Positions 23,093 through 31,390 are shown, counted from the first letter of the stretch. The stretch: 31,390 nucleotides of DNA from JBBDSV01 sp040904785 (GCA_040904785.1 JBBDSV010000060.1:1-31390); one strand, 5' to 3'. Program-made: numbers and translations. Notes: generated by a model from the letters alone, not told the origin.

Positions 23093-23659
23093 TCACGACG
23101 CGCGAGCGGCTTTCGCCGCCTGCTTCGCCGCGCGGACCTGCTCAAGCGCTTCGGGGTCGGTCACATCGGCGATCGAACGGAAGCCGTTACGCCCGTAGTC
23201 ACCCGCGGCGTCGCGCCAGCCGTCCGGCTGCACGCCGCACTGTTTGCCGAGCAGCGCGACGAAGATCTTCGCCTTCTGCTCGCCGAAGCCGGGAAGGGCC
23301 TGGAGCCGGCGTCGCAGATCTGCGCCGGTCGATGCGGATTCCCAGACTGCCTCGGCGCGGCCGTCGTATTCGTCGACCAGATGCTGTGCGAGCGCCTGAA
23401 CGCGCCGCGCCATCGACCCGGGGTAACGGTGGAGGGCGGGCTTCTCACGGAACAGCGCCTCGAGGCCGCCGGGATCGGCCGCAGCCACGGTCGGCGCGTC
23501 GAGCGGACCGTCGAGACGCTGCGACAACCGCCACGGCCCCAGGAACGCCACCTCCATCGCGACCTGCTGGTCGAGCAGCATGCCCATGAGCAGGGCGAAA
23601 CCGTTCTCGGACAGCAGTCGGTCAGCATCGGTGTCGTTGGTCAGTCGCAGCGTCGTCAC
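23093..23659 (-). CDS. HhH-GPD family base-excision repair-like protein
   Basis: A 188-residue protein with the helix-hairpin-helix LPGFGEQKAKIFVALLGKQ and an N-terminal LMGMLLDQQVAMEVAFLGPWRL that resembles the start of HhH-GPD DNA glycosylases. It is close to an uncharacterised actinobacterial HhH-GPD subfamily. No four-Cys iron-sulfur loop is present. The usual catalytic Asp after the hairpin is not in its normal VDTHV context; the nearest candidates are in VQPDGWRDAAGDYG. So it may bind DNA without being a standard glycosylase. GTG 23659 overlaps the penicillin-binding protein stop (GTGA), which shows coupling, though the functions are unrelated. Confidence 0.82.
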   Translation of the reverse strand: MTTLRLTNDTDADRLLSENGFALLMGMLLDQQVAMEVAFLGPWRLSQRLDGPLDAPTVAAADPGGLEALFREKPALHRYPGSMARRVQALAQHLVDEYDGRAEAVWESASTGADLRRRLQALPGFGEQKAKIFVALLGKQCGVQPDGWRDAAGDYGRNGFRSIADVTDPEALEQVRAAKQAAKAARAS

Positions 23660-25632
23660 CTGTCGTCCTCCTGAGGGTCGCCCGGATCGTCGCCGTCGAC
23701 GCTAGTCGTTGCCTCGAGCTGGCCCGTCGCCTGCGCGTAGGCGGTGATGAACCGGGCGGCAATCGGTGCGGCGACCGCGCCGCCCGACCCGCCATCCTCG
23801 ACGAGTACGGCGAAGCCGAGATTGTCGAAGGTGCCGACGAACCACGCGTGTTCGACGCCGCCCGTTGCCTGGGCAGTGCCGGTCTTGCCGGCGACGTCGA
23901 GGCCGTCGATGGCGGCCGCCCGGCCACTGCCGTCGGCCACGGCTGCGCGTAAGAACGCGCGCAGCTGGTCGGCAACGCCGCTCGCCAGTGGGGACGGCTG
24001 GCCGGGACCGTCGTCCGCAATGAGATACGGCCGATCCCAGGTGCCATCGATCGTCGCCGCGGCGACGGAGGCCATGTGCAGCACTGATGCTTCGACGCGT
24101 GCCTGGCCGAACGCGGCCGCAGCGGTCTCGGCGGCATCGCGGGGCATAGGAAACGCACCGCCGAACACGTCCAGCGGAACGTTGGGTGTCGTGGAGAATC
24201 CGAACCGCTCGGCCGCAGCGGCCATCGCGTCGGCACCGAGGTCGGCCGCAAGCGCGCCGAACGTCGTGTTGCACGAGAACGCGAACGCGTCACGCAGCGT
24301 GGTCGCACCCAGCGCGACACCCTCGGCGTTCGGGATGCGCAAGCCGCCGACGATTGTCTCGGCGGGGCAGCCGACTTCGTCGTCGGCGAGCGCGCCCGCG
24401 GCGAGCAGTGCCTCGGCGGTGACGATCTTGAACGTCGAGCCAGGGGGATAGCGTCCGGCGAACACGCGGTTGTAGGCGTGCAGCGGGCGGCTTGCGCTGG
24501 CACGGATCGCGCCGTCGGCGGCGTCGACGACGACCATCCCGGCGGGGCGATCGATGCCGTCCAGCGCGGCCTCGACCGCGCGCTGGACGGTCGTGTCGAT
24601 CGTCGTTCCCACCGGCCGTGACGGATCCGTCTGCCCTTCGGCGATCACGACCTGCAGGTCGGCATCGGGCGGTCCGAGTCCGTATCGCAGCAGCTCGCTG
24701 CCTTCGAGCTGGTCGTCGAGTGCGAGCTCGAGGCCGTACTGCGGCACCTCGTCACCTTCGACGACGTCCTCACCGCGCGCCTGCCGTTGTTCGAGCTGCT
24801 CCGCGGTTGCCTCGGCGAGCACACCGACGACGTGTTGGGCGAACCCGTCGGTGAGCAGCGTGCGGCGTGTCTCCGTGCGCCGGATCACGCCGGGTTCGCG
24901 TCGGAGACGGTCCCACACGCGCTGCGCGTCGACCTCGTCGATGACATCGACGACGGGATAGAACCAGCCGTCCACCAGGCCGCCGCGCGCCAGCTCGCGC
25001 GCGGCTCGCGGCCCCGATCCCGGCACGAGACGGTCGAATGCGGCGACGAGCGATTCGGCGTCGTCGACGCCGGACGGTTCGAATCCGAATCGGGTGATGG
25101 TCCGTCGGTCGGCGAGTGCGGTGCCGTCGGCGGCCAGGATGGCTTCGCGTTCCGTAGGTTCGGCGGTGCGCGAGAATTCCCAGGTCGGCCGCAGATCGGG
25201 GTGGACGGCAGCAAGTTCCCAGACGACTCCCCACTCGCCCCGCTCGCGAACGAGCCGCAGCTCGACTTGCCACGACACCGGGTCTGCGAGCGCGTCGACG
25301 GCGACGTCGACCTGCACCGGGACGCGCACCCGACCGTCCACCTCGGCGACGATCTCGCGCGCCGTCGCCGTCACTTCGCGGGCGTCGAGCCCTTGCGCCA
25401 ACTGCGCGAATCGTCGTTCGAAGTCGTCCGTCGGATCCCGGACGAGTTCGCGCATCTGGGCATGGTCGCCAGCCTCCCAGGCCTCGAGGTACGTCGTCAC
25501 CGTCACGCGCGGGTCGCTTGTGACGTCGGGCGTGCGTGTGAGCACCGTGTCGAGCCACGTCCAAGCGGCCGCTCCGCCGATCGCCACGACGGCGACGCCG
25601 GCAAGTGCGGCCAAGACGTGCGAGACGCGCAC
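23656..25632 (-). CDS. Class B-like penicillin-binding protein (transpeptidase)
   Basis: A 658-residue peptidoglycan transpeptidase. One N-terminal membrane anchor (VLAALAGVAVVAIGGAAAWTWL) is followed by an NTF2-like MecA_N-type domain (VTVTTYLEAWEAGDHAQMREL), a PBP dimer-type region (ATAEQLEQRQARG..VPQYGLELALDDQLEG), and the catalytic domain. Active-site motifs are complete: Ser399-Thr-Phe-Lys402 in PPGSTFK, Ser453-Cys-Asn455, and Lys583-Thr-Gly585 in GKTGTAQ. A charged tail ends the protein. It lacks a transglycosylase domain. The MecA_N-type arrangement is like mycobacterial PbpA/penicillin-binding lipoproteins, but no lipobox Cys is seen. The start is GTG 25632 with GAAGGGA upstream. Confidence 0.92.
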   Translation of the reverse strand: MRVSHVLAALAGVAVVAIGGAAAWTWLDTVLTRTPDVTSDPRVTVTTYLEAWEAGDHAQMRELVRDPTDDFERRFAQLAQGLDAREVTATAREIVAEVDGRVRVPVQVDVAVDALADPVSWQVELRLVRERGEWGVVWELAAVHPDLRPTWEFSRTAEPTEREAILAADGTALADRRTITRFGFEPSGVDDAESLVAAFDRLVPGSGPRAARELARGGLVDGWFYPVVDVIDEVDAQRVWDRLRREPGVIRRTETRRTLLTDGFAQHVVGVLAEATAEQLEQRQARGEDVVEGDEVPQYGLELALDDQLEGSELLRYGLGPPDADLQVVIAEGQTDPSRPVGTTIDTTVQRAVEAALDGIDRPAGMVVVDAADGAIRASASRPLHAYNRVFAGRYPPGSTFKIVTAEALLAAGALADDEVGCPAETIVGGLRIPNAEGVALGATTLRDAFAFSCNTTFGALAADLGADAMAAAAERFGFSTTPNVPLDVFGGAFPMPRDAAETAAAAFGQARVEASVLHMASVAAATIDGTWDRPYLIADDGPGQPSPLASGVADQLRAFLRAAVADGSGRAAAIDGLDVAGKTGTAQATGGVEHAWFVGTFDNLGFAVLVEDGGSGGAVAAPIAARFITAYAQATGQLEATTSVDGDDPGDPQEDDR

Positions 25633-25716
25633 GGTGTCCCTTCGATCATCCGTCGTCGATGTTTCCGGCCGCCGACGTGCGACGTTGGCTCGTTCGGGGC
25701 CGTGTCGCGGTCGGGG

Positions 25717-25743
25717 TACCGTCGGCGTTACCGCTCGACGGTA
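25717..25743. promoter_or_regulatory. Inverted repeat between PBP gene and kgd
   Basis: TACCGTCG at 25717-25724 and CGACGGTA at 25736-25743 are perfect inverted copies 11 bases apart. They lie in the 291 bp divergent intergenic region between the penicillin-binding protein gene and kgd. They could be an operator or opposing TACCGT -10 boxes. Confidence 0.4.
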
Positions 25744-25873
25744 GCGGCGGGTGGTGTCGTAACTGCGTCACCTGCCTCGGCCGACCGTCCGACGCGTGCG
25801 ACGGGGGTTGACGCCGCCCGGACCCGGTGGACGCCGGAACCCGGAAGGCAGCTGCGAGATCGCGCCGACCACC

Positions 25874-25879
25874 TACCCT
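25874..25879 (+). promoter_or_regulatory. Possible -10 box for kgd
   Basis: TACCCT (TAnnnT type) 45 bases before the kgd ATG. The -35 region (CTGCGA at 25852-25857, 16 bp spacer) is poor. Confidence 0.3.
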
Positions 25880-25923
25880 GGAAGTCCGCCGTGATCGACA
25901 TGCACGCAGGATGCTGAACACTG

Positions 25924-28900
25924 ATGGCAACGACCACAGGTGACTCTCCCGCCGGGCAGTCGCAGTCCGAGCTGAATGCGTGGCTCGTCGAGGAGATGTA
26001 CGAACAGTTTCGCGCTGACCCTTCGACCCTGTCGAAGGGGTGGCGGGAGTTCTTCACCGACTACCGACCGTCGACGGGCAACGCCAACGGCGGGCCGGAT
26101 GTCGCCCCAAAGCGTGAGCGCGCGGCGGCAACGGTGTCCGACGATGGACCGCAACCTCAGCAGCTGCGTGGGGTGGCGGCGCGCATCGTCGAGAACATGG
26201 AGGTGTCGCTCGGTGTCCCAACGGCGACGTCCGTTCGTGACGTGCCGGCCAAGCTCCTCGAGGTCAACCGGCGGATCATCAACAACTACCTGCGACGTAC
26301 ACACGGCGGTAAGGTCTCCTTCACCCATCTGATCGCGTATGCGATGGTGCGCGCGATCGATGCGGTTCCCGCGATGCGCAACGTCTTCGCGTTCACCAAC
26401 GAGGGTAAGCCCGCCGTGCTGCGCCGGGAGCACGTTGGGATGGGTCTGGCCGTCGACGTCGAGAACGACGACGGATCCCGCACGCTGCTCGTCCCGGTTG
26501 TCAGCGACGCGGACACGCGTGACTTCGAATCGTTCGTTCGTGCCTACGAGGAGCTCATCCGCAAGATCCGGACGAAGAAGCTCGATCCCGAGATGTTTTC
26601 CGGCGGCACGATCACGCTGACCAATCCGGGCACGATCGGCACGGTGCATTCGGTCCCGCGGCTGATGGCGGGACAGTCGGCGATCTTCGGCGTCGGCGCA
26701 ATCGACGTCCCGGCGGCATACAAGGCTGCGGATGCGCGCACGCTGGCCAAGCTCGGCATCGGCAAGGTCATCACGCTGACCTCGACGTACGACCACCGGG
26801 TGATTCAAGGGGCGGAGTCGGGTCTGTTCCTTGCACGCGTCGAAGAACTGTTGCTCGGCGGCGCCGGCTTCTACGACGACGTCTTCGCGTCGTTGGGCCT
26901 GCCGTACGAACCGGCGCGGTGGCGCGTCGACACGACCGACCTCGCCGATGAGACCGACCTGCTCACCAAGCAACTCAAGGTGGGCCAGATCGTCAACATG
27001 TATCGGGTGCGGGGCCATCTCATCGCGGACCTCGATCCGCTGCGTCAGCGTCCGCCACAGATGCATCCGGAACTCGACCCCACCTACTACGGATTGTCGA
27101 TCTGGGACCTCGACCGCGAGTTCCTCACCGACGTCGGCGGCGCGACGGCGAAGCGGCCGTTCGGGGAGATCCTCGGCATCCTGCGCGACGCCTACTGCCG
27201 CACCGTCGGCATCGAGTACGGGCACGTGCTCGATCCCGAGGAGAAGGATTGGATCCGACGCCAAGTCGAAGGGGTCAACGAGGATCTCGATACCGACGAT
27301 CAGAAGTGGATTCTCGAGCGTCTCAACGCCGCAGAAGCATTCGAATCGTTCCTTCACACCAAGTATGTGGGCCAGAAGCGATTCGGGCTCGAAGGCGCCG
27401 AGGCGCTCATCCCGTTGCTTGATGCGATCTGTGAGTCCGCAGCCGACAACGAGGTCAGCGACGTCGTGATGGGCATGGCGCACCGTGGCCGGCTCAACGT
27501 GCTGTCGAATATCCTCGGCAAGTCCCATCGCCAGATCTTCGGCGAATTCGAAGGCCATATCGATCCCGACACGGTCCAAGGCTCCGGGGACGTCAAGTAC
27601 CACCTCGGCACGCGCGGCACCTACACCGCGCGATCGGGCAATCAGCTCGCGCTGCACCTGCCACCGAACCCGTCGCACCTCGAGGCGGTGAACCCCGTCG
27701 TCGAGGGCATCGCTCGGGCGATGCAGGATGGCTATGACCGCGGCGACGAGGACGTGTATCCGGTGCTGCCCGTGCTGATGCACGGCGACGCGGCGTTCGC
27801 CGGGCAAGGCGTCGTCGCCGAGACGCTCAACCTCTCGCAGCTTCGCGGCTATCGGACCGGCGGCACGATCCACGTCGTCATCAACAACCAGGTCGGATTC
27901 ACGACGGCGCCGGAGGAGTCCCGGTCGTCGTTCTACGCGACCGACGTCGCCAAGACCGTGCACGCACCCATCCTGCACGTCAACGGTGACGACCCCGAGG
28001 CCGTTGTCCGCGTTGCTCGCCTCGCCTTCGCGTTCCGCGAGACGTTCCACCGCGACATCGTCATCGACATGGTTTGCTACCGACGGCACGGCCACAACGA
28101 GGGAGACGACCCGTCGTTCACGCAGCCGCAGATGTACGCCAAGATTCACCTCCACCGGTCCGTACGAAAGCTGTTCACCGAGCGGCTCGTGCGCCGCGGC
28201 GACATCTCGATCGAACAGGCTGAGGAGTTCCTGGAAGATTTCGAGTCGCGCCTCGAGACGGCGTTCGACGAGACGCGCCAAGCGGCGCCGCCGGAGCCGC
28301 CGAAGGCGATCCGCCCGGAGGAATCCGACGAGTTGCCCGCCGCGGTCGATACCGGAGTCGACTCCGAGCGGCTCGACCGCATTGCCGACGTCCAGTTCAC
28401 CGCGCCGGACGGATTCACCCGACATCCCAAGCTGGATCGCATCTTCACCCGCGCCCAGGAACGCTATGCCGTAGGGAAGATCGATTGGGCTTTGGGGGAG
28501 ACGCTGGCATTCGGCTCGCTGCTGCTTGACGGGTTCAACGTTCGGCTCGCGGGTCAGGACACCAGGCGCGGAACGTTCTCGCAGCGCCATGCGGTCCAGG
28601 TCGACGCCGAGACCGGCGAGGAGTATCTCCCGTTGGCGCATCTCGCCGACGAGCAGGGGAAGTGGTTCATCTACGACTCGCTGCTCAGCGAATACGCGGC
28701 GCTCGGGTTCGAATACGGATACTCGGCGCAGGATGACGACGCACTGGTGGCGTGGGAGGCGCAATTCGGCGATTTCGTCAACGGTGCGCAGATCATCATC
28801 GACCAGTTCATCGTCGCCGCCGAAGACAAGTGGGATCAGACATCCGGTCTCGTCCTCCTGTTGCCGCACGGCTTCGAAGGCCAGGGTCCGGAACACTCGT

Positions 28901-29520
28901 CGGCACGGATCGAACGGTTCCTCATCCTGTGCGCCGAACAGAACATCCAGGTCGTCTACCCGACGACCGCTGCGCAGTACTTCCACGTGCTCCGTCGCCA
29001 GATGCATCGCGACATTCGCAAACCGTTGATCGTCTTCACTCCGAAGTCGCTGCTCCGGTCATCGAAGAGCGTTTCCCCACTCGTCGAACTCACCTCGGGA
29101 GGATTCGCCGAGACGATCGATGATCCGGCATTCGCCGAACGCGACCGCGACGCGGTCGAACAGCTGGTGCTGTGCACCGGCAAGGTCGCCTACGACCTGA
29201 TGGCCGCGCGTGATGAACGTGAACGCGCCGTTCCCATCGTTCGTGTCGAGCAGCTGTACCCGTTCCCGGCCGACCAGATCCACGAGGTCCTCGCGACCTA
29301 TCCGAAGGCGACCGATATCTGCTGGGTCCAGGAGGAACCACAGAACATGGGTGCGTGGAGCTTCGTCGATGGCCGGCTGTGGAACCTTCTCGAATCGCTC
29401 GACGACGGACGGCGACTGCGCCAGGCTTCGCGCGTGCCGTCGGCATCACCGGCCGCCGGCCAGCGCGTGGTCCACGACCAGGAACTCGAACAACTCATCG
29501 AGGATGTTTTCGGGACGTGA
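25924..29520 (+). CDS. kgd: Multifunctional 2-oxoglutarate metabolism enzyme KGD
   Basis: A 1198-residue actinobacterial fusion of a dihydrolipoamide succinyltransferase-like domain with a thiamine-diphosphate E1 2-oxoglutarate dehydrogenase. The N-terminal segment has the E1-type SELNAWLVEEMYEQFRADP. The E2 catalytic domain (about 75-310) shows DHRVIQG with His291. The E1 part begins near 345 and has GMAHRGRLNVLSNI, HGDAAFAGQGVVAETLNLSQL (from His620), NNQVGFTT, the ThDP-binding core, and a transketolase C-terminal domain with YPFPADQIHEVL. Lipoyl domains are absent, as in mycobacterial KGD. It can act as 2-oxoglutarate dehydrogenase E1, decarboxylase or HOAS synthase. The Shine-Dalgarno is weak (AGGA at 25908-25911). 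The stop lies inside a terminator hairpin. Confidence 0.96.
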   Translation: MATTTGDSPAGQSQSELNAWLVEEMYEQFRADPSTLSKGWREFFTDYRPSTGNANGGPDVAPKRERAAATVSDDGPQPQQLRGVAARIVENMEVSLGVPTATSVRDVPAKLLEVNRRIINNYLRRTHGGKVSFTHLIAYAMVRAIDAVPAMRNVFAFTNEGKPAVLRREHVGMGLAVDVENDDGSRTLLVPVVSDADTRDFESFVRAYEELIRKIRTKKLDPEMFSGGTITLTNPGTIGTVHSVPRLMAGQSAIFGVGAIDVPAAYKAADARTLAKLGIGKVITLTSTYDHRVIQGAESGLFLARVEELLLGGAGFYDDVFASLGLPYEPARWRVDTTDLADETDLLTKQLKVGQIVNMYRVRGHLIADLDPLRQRPPQMHPELDPTYYGLSIWDLDREFLTDVGGATAKRPFGEILGILRDAYCRTVGIEYGHVLDPEEKDWIRRQVEGVNEDLDTDDQKWILERLNAAEAFESFLHTKYVGQKRFGLEGAEALIPLLDAICESAADNEVSDVVMGMAHRGRLNVLSNILGKSHRQIFGEFEGHIDPDTVQGSGDVKYHLGTRGTYTARSGNQLALHLPPNPSHLEAVNPVVEGIARAMQDGYDRGDEDVYPVLPVLMHGDAAFAGQGVVAETLNLSQLRGYRTGGTIHVVINNQVGFTTAPEESRSSFYATDVAKTVHAPILHVNGDDPEAVVRVARLAFAFRETFHRDIVIDMVCYRRHGHNEGDDPSFTQPQMYAKIHLHRSVRKLFTERLVRRGDISIEQAEEFLEDFESRLETAFDETRQAAPPEPPKAIRPEESDELPAAVDTGVDSERLDRIADVQFTAPDGFTRHPKLDRIFTRAQERYAVGKIDWALGETLAFGSLLLDGFNVRLAGQDTRRGTFSQRHAVQVDAETGEEYLPLAHLADEQGKWFIYDSLLSEYAALGFEYGYSAQDDDALVAWEAQFGDFVNGAQIIIDQFIVAAEDKWDQTSGLVLLLPHGFEGQGPEHSSARIERFLILCAEQNIQVVYPTTAAQYFHVLRRQMHRDIRKPLIVFTPKSLLRSSKSVSPLVELTSGGFAETIDDPAFAERDRDAVEQLVLCTGKVAYDLMAARDERERAVPIVRVEQLYPFPADQIHEVLATYPKATDICWVQEEPQNMGAWSFVDGRLWNLLESLDDGRRLRQASRVPSASPAAGQRVVHDQELEQLIEDVFGT

Positions 29521-29536
29521 CGGGGCGTCACGTCCC
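29512..29536. terminator. Perfect 11-bp hairpin holding the stop codons of two convergent genes
   Basis: GGGACGTGACG at 29512-29522 and CGTCACGTCCC at 29526-29536 are exact inverted copies with a GGG loop. The left arm contains the kgd stop (29518-29520) and the right arm the stop of the - strand lipoprotein gene (29528-29530). With no T-run on either side it fits a bidirectional high-GC terminator. Confidence 0.7.
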
Positions 29537-31249
29537 CTCCGTCGCATCCTCGGGCACATCGCTGTCGTCGGTTTCATCGCTGTCTGCGACCGACGCTTCA
29601 TCCTCGTCGCCGGTATCGGCCGCATCGTCACGTTCGTCGCGGACCTCGATGATCGCCTCCGGCGTGTAGCGGACCCACGGGTCCCAAAGCATCCACTCGT
29701 CGATGCCGACATCGCGTGTTGCGCGGAGCTGCTCGGCCACCTGCAAGTGACGATCCCATGCGCGATAGTCGGAGTCCTCGAGCCACGGGATCACACGGGC
29801 CCGCCGGCCATCGAGCGCCTCGAGGAACGTGTCAAGCGACGCATGGACGATCTCGTAGGGCGCCCGCTCGGGGTCGGCGAGGCCGAATTCGCCCGGCGCC
29901 CAATGTGTGGGATAGACCATCGGCGCGATGTAGTCGAGGTGCTCACCCATGCCGGGAATGTCCTGCGCGATTTCGCGCGGACGGGTCGAGGCGATCCCGA
30001 AGACGCTCGCGCCATGAACGACGCCGTACGGGTGAAGCGCCTCGTCGGCCTTGCGGGTGAACGCGACGATGCCGGCTTCCGGCGTGTCGTCGAGGCCGAC
30101 GAAACGGAAACCGTCGGGGTTGCCGTCGGGACGGCGGATGTAGTCCCACAGCACGTGGTCAACGCCGAGTGCCGCAGCTTCCGTGGCGATGGCGATGTTG
30201 TAGTCGACGACGTCCGGGTGGGCGAAGTTCGTGAAACCGGCGTAGCGCCCGACGTACATCTCGCCGTCGGCGTCCTGAATGACCCAGTCGCTGCGGTCGG
30301 CGTTCCACGCCCATTCCGCGAGCACCGGGTCGGCAAAGGCGACGAATCGTCCGATCACCGTGATACCGCGGGCGTGGAGCATCTCGACGGCCTCGCGCAG
30401 GTCGAACTGGCAGTTCGGCGCGTTTGCGCCAGCGTCGTTCGCCAACGGCACATCTGTGGGATATCCGATGTGACCCGACTCGTCCTTGATGTCGAGCTGG
30501 ACCGCGGTGATGAGCCCATCTTCCGCCATTTCGAGAATGGGATCGCGCAGCGACGGGGTCGCCCATCCGCAGAAGGACACGTGCACGGCACGGATCTCGT
30601 CGACCGTGACTCGTGACGCGACGGTGCGCAGTTCCAGCTCGTTCGTCGTGACGTTCCCCGCGTCGTCGCGTGCGGTCACCGAGACCTGGCCGTCGTCGAC
30701 ATCGTCGATGACAAGCGTGAACCGGCCGACGGTGTCGGCGCGGGCCGTTGCGTCACCGGCGGCGACCTCGGCCCGAGGTTCGGTCGTCCCCGTGAGTTCG
30801 GCGGGCGCGCCGGCGACGACGCCGCGTGGTGCGTCAATGTCGAGGTCGGGGGGTGCGGTGTCGACCTGGAACTGCCAGCGGTGCCATTCGGTCTCCGCTG
30901 CCGGATCGGCTGCAGGGTCGCTCGGTGCATCGATCACGCGAACGACGTGCTGACCGTCATCGAGCGGTCCGGGCTGCAAGACGCGCAGACCCGCCTTACG
31001 CGTCGTCGGCTCCAACGTGGTGCCGTCGACCTCGAAGACGAGGCCCGTCAGCCGACGCTCGTCCCCGCGGATCCGGAACTCAAGGTCTGCGAGATTGTCG
31101 CCACCGATGACGGCACCGGGCGCGGGACCGTCGAACTGCGGGTCCGCGGCTTGCGATGAGCTGTCGGGGGCCGACGTCGAAGCGCATGCCACAGCAATCG
31201 TTGCGAGTGCGCCCGCGACGAGCATCGTGCGCAGTCGTGCAATGGGCAC
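29528..31249 (-). CDS. DUF4015 putative glycoside-hydrolase lipoprotein
   Basis: A 573-residue exported protein. The signal sequence MLVAGALATIAVACAS has a lipobox Cys about 22 residues from the chosen start. Two Ig/bacterial-surface-like segments follow (PGAVIGGDNLADLEFRIRGDE; PRGVVAGAPAELTGTTEPRAEV...DDAGNVTTNELEL). The second half is a DUF4015 (GH-like TIM barrel): IRAVHVSFCGWA, LITAVQLDIKDESGHIGYPTDV, GITVIGRFVAFADPVLA, GVDHVLWDYIRRPDG, LDYIAPMVYPTHWAPGEFG, WMLWDPWVRYTPEAI. An acidic tail ends it. The WDYIRRPDG and PMVYP motifs hold the acidic residues expected for catalysis. Substrate unknown, probably a surface polysaccharide. GTG 31249 has GGGAG at 31256-31260. Frames further upstream run through palindromes and are unlikely. 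Confidence 0.85.
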   Translation of the reverse strand: MPIARLRTMLVAGALATIAVACASTSAPDSSSQAADPQFDGPAPGAVIGGDNLADLEFRIRGDERRLTGLVFEVDGTTLEPTTRKAGLRVLQPGPLDDGQHVVRVIDAPSDPAADPAAETEWHRWQFQVDTAPPDLDIDAPRGVVAGAPAELTGTTEPRAEVAAGDATARADTVGRFTLVIDDVDDGQVSVTARDDAGNVTTNELELRTVASRVTVDEIRAVHVSFCGWATPSLRDPILEMAEDGLITAVQLDIKDESGHIGYPTDVPLANDAGANAPNCQFDLREAVEMLHARGITVIGRFVAFADPVLAEWAWNADRSDWVIQDADGEMYVGRYAGFTNFAHPDVVDYNIAIATEAAALGVDHVLWDYIRRPDGNPDGFRFVGLDDTPEAGIVAFTRKADEALHPYGVVHGASVFGIASTRPREIAQDIPGMGEHLDYIAPMVYPTHWAPGEFGLADPERAPYEIVHASLDTFLEALDGRRARVIPWLEDSDYRAWDRHLQVAEQLRATRDVGIDEWMLWDPWVRYTPEAIIEVRDERDDAADTGDEDEASVADSDETDDSDVPEDATEGT

Positions 31250-31279
31250 CGTGCACTCCCGAAAATCCGTCACGTGTCG

Positions 31280-31295
31280 CCGGCCGAACGGCCGG
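31280..31295. repeat. Short inverted repeat upstream of the DUF4015 gene
   Basis: CCGGCCG at 31280-31286 and CGGCCGG at 31289-31295 with an AA spacer form a compact hairpin about 30 bases before the GTG start, within the probable 5' leader. It may affect mRNA structure or mark a regulator site. Confidence 0.4.
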
Positions 31296-31323
31296 GTTTC
31301 GGCGGTCGGTTTCGCCCGGTGAC

Positions 31324-31355
31324 GCCGGTTGTCGACGGTACCGTCGACAACCGGC
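31324..31355. repeat. Perfect 32-base palindrome
   Basis: The two 16-base halves are exact reverse complements with no spacer. The centre is GACGGTACCGTC and the outer parts are GCCGGTT and AACCGGC. In RNA it gives a 14 bp stem with a GUAC loop. It lies about 75 bases upstream of the DUF4015 gene start, where no gene is visible. It may be a terminator for a gene beyond the window or a symmetric operator. Confidence 0.75.
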
Positions 31356-31374
31356 CGCACCTGTCCGTGCGGCC
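31353..31374. terminator. Second hairpin directly next to the palindrome
   Basis: GGCCGCAC at 31353-31360 and GTGCGGCC at 31367-31374 form a perfect 8 bp stem with a CTGTCC loop, sharing three bases with the 32-base palindrome. Two such structures in tandem look like a tandem terminator for a gene transcribed from the right edge or one ending nearby. The unseen neighbour decides this. Confidence 0.5.
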
Positions 31375-31390
31375 GTGTCGGGTGGCCAAC

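Noticed and set aside
25873..29007. A 1044-codon open frame on the - strand opposite kgd, and similar long frames at 627-2492 and 1016-3274
   Set aside because: They lie antisense to clear genes, are rich in Arg/Ala/Gly/Pro or oddly polar, and match no family. Long antisense frames are normal in high-GC DNA.
1..31390. CRISPR arrays, insertion sequences, prophage, restriction or toxin-antitoxin systems
   Set aside because: No direct repeats, transposase, integrase, nuclease or phage-like proteins were seen. The single tRNA has no integrase or repeated 3' end beside it.

Overview
The window is 31.4 kb of high-GC DNA from an actinobacterium. CarD, DisA, a fused KGD-type 2-oxoglutarate enzyme, a GpgS-type glucosyl-3-phosphoglycerate synthase, a CysO-like sulfur carrier, a DUF3263 protein and a LytR_C protein all point there. 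My best guess, an inference only, is a member of class Acidimicrobiia. It reads as ordinary chromosome. I see no phage, transposon, CRISPR array or toxin island. A run of ten Ns at 10554-10563 marks an assembly gap.

Layout. 1-8289 is a housekeeping block on the + strand: DtxR-type metal repressor (cut by the window edge), mutY, an XPB-like helicase, disA, carD, ispD, ispF, cysS, rlmB. Several junctions are 4-base GTGA or ATGA overlaps. 8320-12612 holds a soluble PAS-type histidine kinase, the gap, a small membrane protein, a tRNA-Thr(UGU) on the - strand, a DUF3263 protein, a LytR_C protein and a single-domain response regulator on the - strand. 12856-13833 (-) is gpgS. 13969-16341 (+) is the most interesting part: a promoter, a well-formed SAM-I (S-box) riboswitch, a threonine-synthase-family PLP enzyme, a CysO-like carrier ending in Gly-Gly, and an FKBP lipoprotein. 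An unrecognised 340-residue protein, a rhodanese, a copper-type P1B ATPase with an unusual C-terminal extension and a CoA-disulfide-reductase-like flavoprotein follow, up to 21830. Then come rimK (-), a 55-residue membrane protein (+), an HhH-GPD protein and a penicillin-binding protein (-), kgd (+), and a DUF4015 lipoprotein (-) with strong palindromes upstream of it.

How the genes work together. The first block combines genome maintenance (MutY, helicase, DisA/c-di-AMP), transcription (CarD), isoprenoid precursors (IspD/IspF) and translation (CysS, RlmB). In the riboswitch operon, SAM control of a threonine-synthase-like enzyme joined to a thiocarboxylate-type sulfur carrier suggests carrier-dependent sulfur amino-acid synthesis. 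This is a hypothesis. The rhodanese, copper ATPase and CoA-disulfide-reductase-like genes look like a metal and sulfane-sulfur stress group behind a strong candidate promoter. Start sites were chosen from Shine-Dalgarno sequences, stop/start overlaps and family N-termini. All family assignments are by eye and were not searched.
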